In this document: positions 27,463-35,527 of the stretch, one piece after another | Position numbering within the stretch: the first letter of the stretch is position 1 | Layout of the letters: every line of letters starts with the position of its first letter | From: Candidatus Bathyarchaeota archaeon | Lineage (GTDB): Archaea; Thermoproteota; Bathyarchaeia; 40CM-2-53-6 | Reading direction: 5' to 3' | Length of the DNA stretch: 64,000 nucleotides | Assembly: GCA_005888735.1 (NCBI GenBank) | Contig: VBBN01000032.1 | Span: forward strand, 1 to 64,000 | Position numbers and translations under genes: made by a program | The notes under the pieces: generated by a model | Database searches by the model: none | What the model was told of the DNA's origin: nothing | Seen by the model: the letters and a program-made list of their open reading frames with translations, nothing else

Positions 27463-28971
27463 TTGGTGGAATTGAGAGAGAGCGAAGCCAAGGTCCTGAA
27501 GACAATCCAAGAACTCCGCGGGAAAACATCTGCGACGGACATCGCAAAAAAGTCCGGGCTTGCAGACTCGTCAGTTGCTAGAGCAATCCTAACACTCTCA
27601 AACCAAGGCCTCATCAACGAAGTGATTGTCAAGCGAACAGAACTTAGACCAACAGAGGAGGGTATGATTTGCGTTGAAAGAGGTCTCCCGGAGAGGAGAG
27701 TGGTCGAACAGATCAAGCTAGGAGCCCCAGTCTCAATTGCCGCGGCCGTGAAAAATGCCGGCCTCGGACCTGAGTACGTACCAATAGTTACTGGATGGTT
27801 AAGCCGAAAGAAATGGGGAACTCTTGAGAAGAAGGACGGGATAGTTCAGGTTCGAGTCGACGATAAGCCCGCTAAAGATCCCGACGAGCATCTCCTGGAG
27901 AAGGTAGGTTCCGGTAGTGTCGTATTGGAAGAACTCCCCGACAATCTGCAAGCCTCAGCTGAGCGTCTCTTGAGGAGGAATATCCTTGAGGCTAAACCGA
28001 GAAACGACCATGTTGTGGAAATTACTCAGTTAGGGGTCCAAGCAATCCCGACCCTTGACACTTTAGGAGAAGTAAGCTCCCTCACCGGCGATATGATAAC
28101 ATCCGGAGAGTGGGCCCATGTTAGGCTGCGCAACTACAATGTGTCCTCCCAGGTCCCTCCCATCAGACCGGGAAAGTATCATCCATACCTCAGATTTCTC
28201 CGAATGGTCAGGAGGAAACTCGTAGCGCTAGGCTTCCAAGAAGCCGTCGGGCCACTAGTCGAGCCCACGTTCGTCAACTGCGACTGTCTATACATGCCCC
28301 AAGACCATCCCGCCCGGGAAATTCACGACCTCTACTACGTGAAAGACCCCTCATCGATGAGCCTCGCTCAGTGGGGCAAAACCGTTGACCGAGTAGCAAG
28401 GACACACGAGAACGGCTGGAGGACAGGCTCCACGGGCTGGGGCTACAAGTTCTCGAGAGAGGAGGCCTCCAAGCTAATACTCCGAAGCCACGGAACAGCG
28501 CTAAGCGTCCGAACCATGCTATCGAAAAACCTCCGGGTCCCCGGGAAGTACTTCGCCATAGCCCGTTGCTTCAGGCCCGAATATCTCGACCGGACACATC
28601 TCATCGAGTTCAACCAGGTAGAAGGTATCGTTCTAGACGAGAAGCTAAACCTCCGCAACCTTCTAGGGGTGTTGGAAATGTTCGCCAAAGAGGTCGCGGA
28701 CGCAGACCGGGTCCGGTTCAAACCTGACTACTTCCCCTTCACAGAGCCCAGCGTCGAACTGCAAGCCTACAAGTCTGGCTTCGGATGGATTGAATTCGGC
28801 GGAAGCGGAATCTTCCGACCTGAGGTTACTGAGCCTCTAGGAGTGAGAGTTCCGGTTCTAGCTTGGGGACTTGGTATCGACCGGCTCTACATGATGCACA
28901 AAGGAATACAGGACATACGCCAAATTTTCACTACAGACCTCGAATGGATCAGGGAACAGAAGGTCGAGTAG
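27463..28971 (+). CDS. pheS: Phenylalanyl-tRNA synthetase alpha chain
   Basis: 502 residues from TTG 27463. Class II catalytic subunit of the (alpha-beta)2 PheRS, charging tRNA-Phe. An N-terminal winged-helix tRNA-binding region (about 1-200, with SATDIAKKSGLADSSVARAI) is followed by the catalytic core: motif-1 region (HPYLRFLRMVRRKLVALGF), QDHPAREIHDLYYV, motif 2 near YFAIARCFRPEYLDRTHLIE with EFNQVEG, and motif 3 VLAWGLGIDRLYM at the C-terminus. Length is normal for archaeal PheS. It directly precedes pheT with one base between the stop and the proposed start. Confidence 0.97.
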   Translation: MVELRESEAKVLKTIQELRGKTSATDIAKKSGLADSSVARAILTLSNQGLINEVIVKRTELRPTEEGMICVERGLPERRVVEQIKLGAPVSIAAAVKNAGLGPEYVPIVTGWLSRKKWGTLEKKDGIVQVRVDDKPAKDPDEHLLEKVGSGSVVLEELPDNLQASAERLLRRNILEAKPRNDHVVEITQLGVQAIPTLDTLGEVSSLTGDMITSGEWAHVRLRNYNVSSQVPPIRPGKYHPYLRFLRMVRRKLVALGFQEAVGPLVEPTFVNCDCLYMPQDHPAREIHDLYYVKDPSSMSLAQWGKTVDRVARTHENGWRTGSTGWGYKFSREEASKLILRSHGTALSVRTMLSKNLRVPGKYFAIARCFRPEYLDRTHLIEFNQVEGIVLDEKLNLRNLLGVLEMFAKEVADADRVRFKPDYFPFTEPSVELQAYKSGFGWIEFGGSGIFRPEVTEPLGVRVPVLAWGLGIDRLYMMHKGIQDIRQIFTTDLEWIREQKVE

Positions 28972-28972
28972 A

Positions 28973-30652
28973 ACGCCATCCGTACAGCTGTCCCTATCCG
29001 ACCTAGAGAACCTGCTAGGCGACAAACTACCGAGAGACAGAGATGGACTGAACCAGGTTTTCGCGTACGTCAAAGGGGACGTTGAGTCACTAGATGAGCA
29101 AACGGACACGGTGAACGTCGAGGTCAAGGACAGCAACCATCCTGACATATGGTCGGTCGAAGGCGTAGCACGCGCGCTCCGAGGATTCCTCGGCGAAGCC
29201 TCACGGAAAAAGCTGACACTCGCCGGCCCATCTAAGCTCGACGTGATCGTTGACAAGAGGCTCAAGAACATACGTCCCTACATCGCATGCGCAGTTGTCA
29301 CGAACCTCCACCCTAGCGAGGACGCGTTGAAGAGCTGGATAGGCCTCCAAGACAAGATGGACCAGACTTACGGGAGAAAACGAAAGAGGTCGTCAATAGG
29401 CTTCTACCAAGCGGATCTAGTCGCGAGCCCGATACGATATACTGTCAGCAAGCCCGACGCCGCTTTCTTCATCCCACTGGGCTCTACTCGGAAAATGAGT
29501 CTCAGAGAGATTCTGAAGGAGCATGAGAAAGGAAGGGAATATGGTCCGATAATTTCGTCTTTCGACGAGTGGCCCCTGCTTGTTGACGGCCGAGACCAGA
29601 TCCTCTCGTTGCCACCTGTCATCAACTCGAACGACCTCGGGAGAGTAACAACCCAGACCAAGAACGTTCTGGTGGAGGTGACTGGAACCAGCCTTGAGAC
29701 GGTTCACAACACTTTGAAAATAGTGGTCACCTGTCTCTCCGAGCGAGGCGGGAGCGTTCACACCTGTGTGCAAAACTATCAGTACGGGCCAAGCAGGCGA
29801 ATGGTGACACCGGACCTCAAGCCAATCGAGAGAACGATGTCATTGAGCTACGCGAACAAAACACTGGGGACCTCACTCTCCAGCAAGGCAACAAGCGTCT
29901 ACCTCAAGAAAGCAGGTTACGCCGTCAGTCGAATCGCCGGGGACACGATCAAAGTGCTGGTCCCATGCTACCGTCTGGACATTATGCACCAAATCGACAT
30001 AGTCGAGGATATTGGAATAGCTATGGACCTAAACAAGCTCACGCCCGAATGGCCTGAAGTCTGGACGCCTGGTGGACTGGACCCGACGACAGACAGGTTC
30101 GAGGCTCTCGCCGAGGTCATGGTTGGCCTAGGTTACCAGGAGATCCTAAACTACACCCTGACAGACCGTGCGAGGCTAGAGGAGAAGACGCGAACAAAAC
30201 CGGCGTCTCTGGTTGAGTTGAAGAATCCCAAAGTGACAATATACACAGTACTCCGGAACTGGCTTCTCCCGAGCATCCTAGAATTCCTCAGCAACAACAC
30301 ACACGTCGACTATCCGCAGAAAGTCTTCGAAGTCGGAGCCTGCGAACTCCGAGAGAAGGATTCCGAGAGCCCAGTCACAACCAGGACAAAACTTACGGCT
30401 GCCACCGTCCACGCCAGCGCCGGTTTCACGGAGATCAGGGCTGCTCTGGACGCGTTGCTCAGCAGTGCCGGAATCGATTTCTCAGTTGAACCAGCCAAAC
30501 ATCCAACTTTTCTCGACGGCAGGTTCGGACAAGTGGTCTCTAATGGCAAGAATGTTGGCTTCCTTGGCGAAGTTCATCCTGAAGTTATCCGGTCGTGGGG
30601 ATTGGGCCTGCCTGTCGCTGCTTTTGAGCTGGATCTCCTGGCGGCTCTGTGA
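28973..30652 (+). CDS. pheT: Phenylalanyl-tRNA synthetase beta chain, ACG start proposed
   Basis: 559 residues if started at ACG 28973-28975, one base after the pheS stop. Beta subunit of PheRS with B3/B4 editing-type and B5 DNA-binding-like domains (for example TMSLSYANKTLGTSLSSKAT and VPCYRLDIMHQIDIVEDIGI). Archaeal PheT begins MPTVxFSLSDLExLLG; here the frame reads (ACG)PSVQLSLSDLENLLGDKLPR, placing ACG at the Met position, with AGGT about 9 nt upstream. The first normal start, GTG 29111, would remove 46 conserved residues. No ATG, GTG or TTG occurs in frame upstream of 29111 as far back as I traced into pheS. Identity is certain; the start is inferred. Confidence 0.95.
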   Translation, partial: TPSVQLSLSDLENLLGDKLPRDRDGLNQVFAYVKGDVESLDEQTDTVNVEVKDSNHPDIWSVEGVARALRGFLGEASRKKLTLAGPSKLDVIVDKRLKNIRPYIACAVVTNLHPSEDALKSWIGLQDKMDQTYGRKRKRSSIGFYQADLVASPIRYTVSKPDAAFFIPLGSTRKMSLREILKEHEKGREYGPIISSFDEWPLLVDGRDQILSLPPVINSNDLGRVTTQTKNVLVEVTGTSLETVHNTLKIVVTCLSERGGSVHTCVQNYQYGPSRRMVTPDLKPIERTMSLSYANKTLGTSLSSKATSVYLKKAGYAVSRIAGDTIKVLVPCYRLDIMHQIDIVEDIGIAMDLNKLTPEWPEVWTPGGLDPTTDRFEALAEVMVGLGYQEILNYTLTDRARLEEKTRTKPASLVELKNPKVTIYTVLRNWLLPSILEFLSNNTHVDYPQKVFEVGACELREKDSESPVTTRTKLTAATVHASAGFTEIRAALDALLSSAGIDFSVEPAKHPTFLDGRFGQVVSNGKNVGFLGEVHPEVIRSWGLGLPVAAFELDLLAAL

Positions 30653-31030
30653 AACTGGAGAATCCCGCTCGTGGCTTTGGAGAGTCTCGGGTTTTGTGTC
30701 TCGAGGAGGCCATACGATCACGAATTTTTCTGGGAGGGTCTCGCTGTCCGAGCGTGATTTTTTGGCTTGTTGTGTGTGACTAGCCCCTAATGGGCTTGTC
30801 CAGGGTTTTCTGACCTCTGCAGTTTCCCCTAGGATTATGTGTGGATTTGGTGTGGTTAGAAATCATGGGCTAGTATCGGTGATTAGGCTTGATTTCCGGC
30901 TTTTTCGCAGAATTCTAGGATGGAATGGGTGATTCTGAGAGGTTGAGTCCGGCCGTGTCTTCTGGCGGGGAAAGGTTAAACCCGAAACTTCCCTCGCGCC
31001 CTAACTCGAACCGATAGAGGCCCGACAACA
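30653..31030. other. Intergenic stretch before trpS
   Basis: 378 nt without a credible gene. It contains a T-rich motif (30721-30760, TTTTTCTGGGA followed by GCTGTCCGAG) that recurs at 35260-35305. A GGTTAAA TATA-like box near 30974 probably serves trpS. No RNA gene is recognisable. Confidence 0.4.
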
Positions 31031-32185
31031 ATGCCTGAGAGACAGTTCACCGTCACACCATGGGAAGTCTCGGGCGTTGTTGATTACGACCGGCTCATAC
31101 GCGACTTTGGAACCCAGCCCTTAACAGGCCCCCTCGCGGACAAGATGGAGAAGATTCTAGGAGACGAAGCTTACCTAATCCGCAGGCACGTCTTCTTCTC
31201 CCACCGCGACCTAGACCTCGTCCTAGATGACCACGCTAAAGGCCGAGGCTTCTTCCTCTACACAGGCCGGGGCCCGAGCGGGCCTATGCATATCGGTCAC
31301 ATTATGCAGTTCTACTTCACAAAGTGGTTACAAGACAAGTTCCATGTGAACACGTACATCCAGATAACAGACGATGAGAAATTTCTCGAAGAAAAACGAG
31401 ACCTAAGCTATGAAGACACGCAGCACTGGGCGAGGGAAAACATTCTAGACATCGCGGCAGTCGGCTTCGATCCTGACAAGACCTTCATCCTCCAGGACAC
31501 AGAGTTTATCGGCCATGCCTACCCGCTCATCTTGAAGATCGCTCGGCGGATCAACTTTAGCGTTGCCCGTGCAGTCTTCGGCTTTACTAACGAGACCAAC
31601 ATTGGCTTCCTGTTCTACCCATCGATTCAGATACTGCCAAGCCTCTTGGAGAAGAAGAGGTGCCTGATACCGGCGGCAATCGACCAGGACCCTTACTGGC
31701 GGATACAACGCGACATTGCAGAATCACTGGGCTACTACAAGGCGGCGGCGATCCACAGCAAATTCCTCCCTCCCCTCACCGGAGTCCAGGACAAGATGAG
31801 CAGCTCAAAGCCTGAAACAGCAATCTACCTGACAGACTCTGATAAAATGGTCCGGGACAAGGTGAAGAAGCACGCTTTCTCCGGCGGAAGAGACACGGTA
31901 GAAGAGCATCGGAGGCTTGGTGGCAACGCTGATGTTGACGTTCCGTTCCAGTGGCTCTACATGCTCTTCGAGCGGGACGATAAGCGAATCGAACAAATAC
32001 GCACAGAGTACAGGAGCGGCCGAATGCTCTCCGGCGAGCTCAAGAAGATCCTAATCGACAAAATATCCGAGTTCCTCGAAGAGCACAGAAAACGTCGGGA
32101 CAAGGCTCACAAGACGGTCAGCCTTCTCAAACATGACGGGGCCCTCGCAAAGGAGATGTGGACCCGCGACTTTAGCAAAGTGTAG
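31031..32185 (+). CDS. trpS: Tryptophanyl-tRNA synthetase (archaeal/eukaryal type)
   Basis: 384 residues from ATG 31031. Class I aminoacyl-tRNA synthetase charging tRNA-Trp. It has the N-terminal archaeal extension (FTVTPWEVSGVVDYDRLIRD), HIGH motif within GRGPSGPMHIGHIMQFYF at 87-90, TYIQITDDEKF, and the KMSSS loop in VQDKMSSSKPETAIYL near residue 257. Length is as expected for the archaeal form. Same strand as map downstream (65 nt spacing), so the two may share a transcript. Confidence 0.96.
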   Translation: MPERQFTVTPWEVSGVVDYDRLIRDFGTQPLTGPLADKMEKILGDEAYLIRRHVFFSHRDLDLVLDDHAKGRGFFLYTGRGPSGPMHIGHIMQFYFTKWLQDKFHVNTYIQITDDEKFLEEKRDLSYEDTQHWARENILDIAAVGFDPDKTFILQDTEFIGHAYPLILKIARRINFSVARAVFGFTNETNIGFLFYPSIQILPSLLEKKRCLIPAAIDQDPYWRIQRDIAESLGYYKAAAIHSKFLPPLTGVQDKMSSSKPETAIYLTDSDKMVRDKVKKHAFSGGRDTVEEHRRLGGNADVDVPFQWLYMLFERDDKRIEQIRTEYRSGRMLSGELKKILIDKISEFLEEHRKRRDKAHKTVSLLKHDGALAKEMWTRDFSKV

Positions 32186-32249
32186 CTCGACCCTCAATGA
32201 CGAACGATGAGAAGGTGGAAGAAATGGTCAAAATGAGAGAGGCAGGCCT

Positions 32250-33155
32250 TTGCTAGACGCTGAAGGACTGGAATCGACTCGAAAAGCGGGCGGGATAATC
32301 GCGAAACTACGCAAAGACCTACCGCGAATGGTCAGCCCCGGAAGACCCGTGGTCAAAATATGCGAAGAGCTTGAGAGCAAGATTCGTGAGCTGGGCGGCC
32401 AACCGGCCTTCCCTGTCAATGTCGGAATCAACGAGATTGCAGCACACTACACGTCTCCGCCAGCCGACACGCTGACCATTCCCCAAGGGTCAATGGTGAA
32501 GGTTGACTTTGGAGTTCACGTGAACGGCTACCTAGCTGATACCGCGGTCACCGTATTCTTCGACCCGACTTTCGAGCCCATGGCTAGGGCGGCGACCGAG
32601 GCTCTTGACCACGCAATCAAGGCCTTCCACGCGGGAGTCAAACTGTCTGATATTGGACGGATTATCCAGGGAACGGTGGAGCGTTATGGGTTCCGGCCTA
32701 TTAGCAATCTGACAGGCCATAGTATCGAGAGGTATGCGATTCACGCGGGGAAGTCGGTTCCGAATGTCCCGCAGCTTCTCAACAGTTCTAAGGCGTTGGA
32801 GGGAGAGGTCTACGCCATAGAGCCTTTCGTGACGTTGGAGAGTGCGGCCGGGTCGGTTGCTAACCTTCCTGACGCGTACATTTACCGTTTTGTCAAGCTG
32901 AAGGGGGTGAAGAATGAGGAGTCGAAGAGGGTTTTGGAGGATATTCACAAACGGTTCTTGACGCTGCCGTTTGCGGCGAGATGGCTTGAGACCAAGTTCT
33001 CGAGGGAAGTGGCAACTCGGGGTATGAAGGACCTGTTGGAGAAAAAGTGTATTGGTTCCTACCCTGTTCTGGTTGAGGAGACTCGTAAGCCGGTGGCCCA
33101 GGCGGAGCACACTGTCCTTGTCGGGAAGGATGGTTGTACGATTCTGACTGGCTAG
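32250..33155 (+). CDS. map: Methionine aminopeptidase, type II (archaeal)
   Basis: 301 residues from TTG 32250. Removes N-terminal Met from nascent proteins using two metal ions. Ligands are D86 (KVDFGVHVNG), D97 (YLADTAV), H157 (LTGHSIERY), E191 (YAIEPFVT) and a C-terminal Glu in VAQAEHTVLV; the type II insert and the early His in EIAAHYTSP are present. An alternative upstream ATG (32197) lies in another frame that ends at a TAG at 32253-32255, so TTG is kept. It sits in the translation block with trpS. Confidence 0.95.
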   Translation: MLDAEGLESTRKAGGIIAKLRKDLPRMVSPGRPVVKICEELESKIRELGGQPAFPVNVGINEIAAHYTSPPADTLTIPQGSMVKVDFGVHVNGYLADTAVTVFFDPTFEPMARAATEALDHAIKAFHAGVKLSDIGRIIQGTVERYGFRPISNLTGHSIERYAIHAGKSVPNVPQLLNSSKALEGEVYAIEPFVTLESAAGSVANLPDAYIYRFVKLKGVKNEESKRVLEDIHKRFLTLPFAARWLETKFSREVATRGMKDLLEKKCIGSYPVLVEETRKPVAQAEHTVLVGKDGCTILTG

Positions 33156-33205
33156 ATGACGGGGGGGTCCTTTTGGACTCTTGAGTTGCGTCGAGTAATA
33201 ATCGG

Positions 33206-33616
33206 CTATCGTTTTTTCCCGGCTTCTGTGAAGATTCCGCTGACGAAGAGGGTCTGGTTTCCGCACTGGGTACACTTGCCCTCGGCCTTGGTGACATAGT
33301 CGCCGAGGGCGAAGTTCTTGAGCTGTTTGAAGCTGCACTGGGTGCACTGGACGACCGAGAGAACCTTGGAAGGAACAACCGTTGTGAGAGAGAAGCCTCG
33401 GCGTGTCCTGACTATGTTGAAGACGACGAACAGGAATGTAACGAATGCGAGTGACAAGTAGAGAGAGGTGCCCGCATCGTCGAGCCTCCTCTGCTGGATG
33501 AAGTCGTAGCCAGTTAGCAGTGCGAGGAGGCTGAAGAGTCCGATGAAGGCTAGAATCAGCGATAGAACAAATCGTACCGTTACGGAGCCACCGCCCGGTG
33601 GCTTCCCCTGTGCCAC
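33206..33616 (-). CDS. Two-TM protein with C-terminal zinc ribbon
   Basis: 136 residues. A Gly/Pro-rich N-terminus, two helices (FVLSLILAFIGLFSLLALLT and SLYLSLAFVTFLFVVFNI), then a basic loop and a zinc ribbon VVQCTQCSFKQ ... GKCTQCGNQT (CxxC, 23 residues, CxxC). It starts 8 nt after the DUF1512 gene stop on the same strand, so it is almost certainly co-transcribed with it. No function is assigned; the ribbon is probably cytosolic. Confidence 0.75.
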   Translation of the reverse strand: MAQGKPPGGGSVTVRFVLSLILAFIGLFSLLALLTGYDFIQQRRLDDAGTSLYLSLAFVTFLFVVFNIVRTRRGFSLTTVVPSKVLSVVQCTQCSFKQLKNFALGDYVTKAEGKCTQCGNQTLFVSGIFTEAGKKR

Positions 33617-33624
33617 TGGTGAAC

Positions 33625-34755
33625 CTACTGTCCTATTCCTATTGTGTTGCCTATTCCGGCGACGATTACGGTGTCGCCCGGCTTCGTGCGCTCTATGATG
33701 AGCCTTTTAATCCTCTCGATGACCTTCTCCCCAGCGTCAAGTATCTCCTTCTTCATCGGGGTAATAGCTTCGAGGATGCTCTCTTTCACGATGACGGCAT
33801 AGACAGGTATCCGCTGCTTCGTAGCCTCCTCTTCTATCTTGAAGCGCTCTGTTCCGATTCCGCCGATTGCGGCACCGATGCCTTCGCTGATGTCTCCTGA
33901 GTTTTCTCCCTCAAACTTGAGGGCAGCGTCGATCATGACGACCATGGAGACTTTTCCCTGGTTCTCTTCGATGATTGAACGGATGGCATCTCCGGGTTTA
34001 CCTACATTTCCTCCCGGCCCCTCGGCTTTGAGCGCTATCACCCTGCGGTCCTCCATCGTCGTCTCAGCCACGATGACATCCTTCTCGACCTTGCGCTGCG
34101 CCTTGTCTTTCATCAACCTGGAAGCTACCAGAGCACCTATGCCGTCCCCTATCGGCTGGCCTTCGGCGAAGGCGCGCGCAGCTCCCATGTATGCTTCAGC
34201 TTCCTGCATGACCATGGGCATGAGCGCTTGAAGTTGGAGGATGATGAAGAAGCTGCTTGTTCTGCGTCCAAGGAGGTAAAAGTGGCGGACGATTCGGTAG
34301 ATGGTGTTGAGAGCCCAAGAGGCTTCGACGAGGTTGCCTAGATTGTTGAGCGTGGGCTCGCTGGCGCCGGGTGCGATTGCTCTAACATCGTCTTTGAACT
34401 TGACGTCGTGAACGTCGAGCAGATGGTCGAACTTTCTCACGATCCCCGAAGGATCCATGTCGACCGGGGCGATGATGAACTGTTCCATCAAAGTGTTGAT
34501 CTGAGGCGTAATGTCAGCTGTAGGTTTTCCCTGTTCCTTGACCGTCTTGAGGGTGAGGTCTCGGGCCTGTATTCTGATAAAGTCGAGCCGTTTGAGTCCC
34601 CTGTCGATTTCCATCAGGAACATTCGCATCTGGAGTTTCTGGCCGAAGAAGATGAAGCCGATGAAGAACGCGGTTAGGAGGATCTGGAGGACTTGCCCGA
34701 TGGGCCCCGTTACGTCTAGGCCGGGGAATTGCAACGGGAAGAAGGGAAGCGCCAA
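33625..34755 (-). CDS. DUF1512 family membrane-anchored archaeal protein
   Basis: 376 residues from TTG 34755. One N-terminal membrane segment (PIGQVLQILLTAFFIGFIFF) followed by a large soluble region with patterns of the archaea-specific DUF1512 family (LKRLDFIRIQARDLTLKTVK, NLGNLVEASWALNTIYRIVR, VVMIDAALKFEGENSGDISE, GIGAAIGGIGTERFKIEEEA). The C-terminus ends with a GDTVIVAGIGNTIGIGQ motif. The function is not known. Conserved in many archaea; here it is the first gene of an operon with the zinc-ribbon protein. Confidence 0.85.
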   Translation of the reverse strand: MALPFFPLQFPGLDVTGPIGQVLQILLTAFFIGFIFFGQKLQMRMFLMEIDRGLKRLDFIRIQARDLTLKTVKEQGKPTADITPQINTLMEQFIIAPVDMDPSGIVRKFDHLLDVHDVKFKDDVRAIAPGASEPTLNNLGNLVEASWALNTIYRIVRHFYLLGRRTSSFFIILQLQALMPMVMQEAEAYMGAARAFAEGQPIGDGIGALVASRLMKDKAQRKVEKDVIVAETTMEDRRVIALKAEGPGGNVGKPGDAIRSIIEENQGKVSMVVMIDAALKFEGENSGDISEGIGAAIGGIGTERFKIEEEATKQRIPVYAVIVKESILEAITPMKKEILDAGEKVIERIKRLIIERTKPGDTVIVAGIGNTIGIGQ

Positions 34756-34877
34756 CTAGCCTGCCTCGGCCTTGTCAAGCTTGTCTAGGGGTCTGATTGT
34801 TATAAACGTTGATAACTCTGACATCTCCGGGAACGCCTGGATATCTAAGAGTCATGTCCCAGCTGCGACGGTCCAGT

Positions 34878-35231
34878 GCTCGCAGCCGGGGAGAAACGAG
34901 GAGCCCCAGGGGGGCTAGAAAGATTTCTCGACGAAAAAAGAATCGCCGCTTCTTCCTGGACGGTTTCACTTTTTTGTCATCGGTCTCGTTCTAGACGGGG
35001 TCTCGGACTCGCATCTCTCGCGTCTCAAATGGCCGCGTCTGTACCCGGTCGAATTTTCAGGGCTCGTCTTCTGTGTGGCAGGGAGAATGGGCGAGTTTTA
35101 GGTGACAGGGCGTAGAATCGGCGAGTCTAAGATTTTGGGATTATGGAATCGTTAGCATTTTCGTGGAGGCTAACAAGGACGCCGTAGGTAATCGTTGACA
35201 GATTGTGATTCAGGGCTTGCTCTGGGCGATT
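34878..35231 (-). repeat. Non-coding element, copy B (inverted partner of 24971-25333)
   Basis: A 354-nt element whose minus strand aligns end to end with 24971-25333. It keeps the same internal order: three TCGCC...GCCCTG units, the shared GGTACAGACGCGGCCATTTG block, and GTCGAGAAATCTTT followed by a GC stem. The stem is AGCCCC/GGGGCT here and GGCCCC/GGGGCC in copy A, so the outer base pair changes on both sides together. Homopolymer lengths and spacer bases differ, so the copies are old or fast-evolving. The element lies upstream of the DUF1512 operon on that gene's strand. Confidence 0.85.
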
Positions 35232-35527
35232 CACCCTTAGAGGGGTGACTCGATTACTTTCGTTTTTCTGGGACGCGCGGGGAGAGTGCTGTCCGAGGTC
35301 GAGATGTGGCGTCTCCGGTAAGGCTACCTGACGGCGTATGTTATGAAAAACGGAGTTGGCAGCGGTCGCGGTTTCGCGTGGGATCTCTCACCACACTACC
35401 ATCGTGATCGCCTGGGAGATTCACTTCCGTGCTCCCGACCCGTCTCACAAAGGCGGGTTTTCGGAATGGGTACGGGTCCTAGCTCCCAGCTATGGCCGCC
35501 AACCCCAAACACGTGGCGAAAAATCTT
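35232..35527. other. Intergenic stretch, repeat flank
   Basis: 296 nt with no credible gene. It includes the second copy of a T-rich motif (35260-35305, TTTTTCTGGGA ... GCTGTCCGAG) shared with 30721-30760. Frames of about 60 codons exist but lack ribosome sites and family likeness. Confidence 0.35.

Noticed and set aside
32532-33347. 271-codon minus-strand frame
   Set aside because: Shadow of the methionine aminopeptidase gene; composition is that of an antisense frame.
24971-35231. Composite transposon bounded by inverted repeats
   Set aside because: The interval contains essential translation genes and no transposase; the element ends are not insertion-sequence-like and no target duplication is seen.
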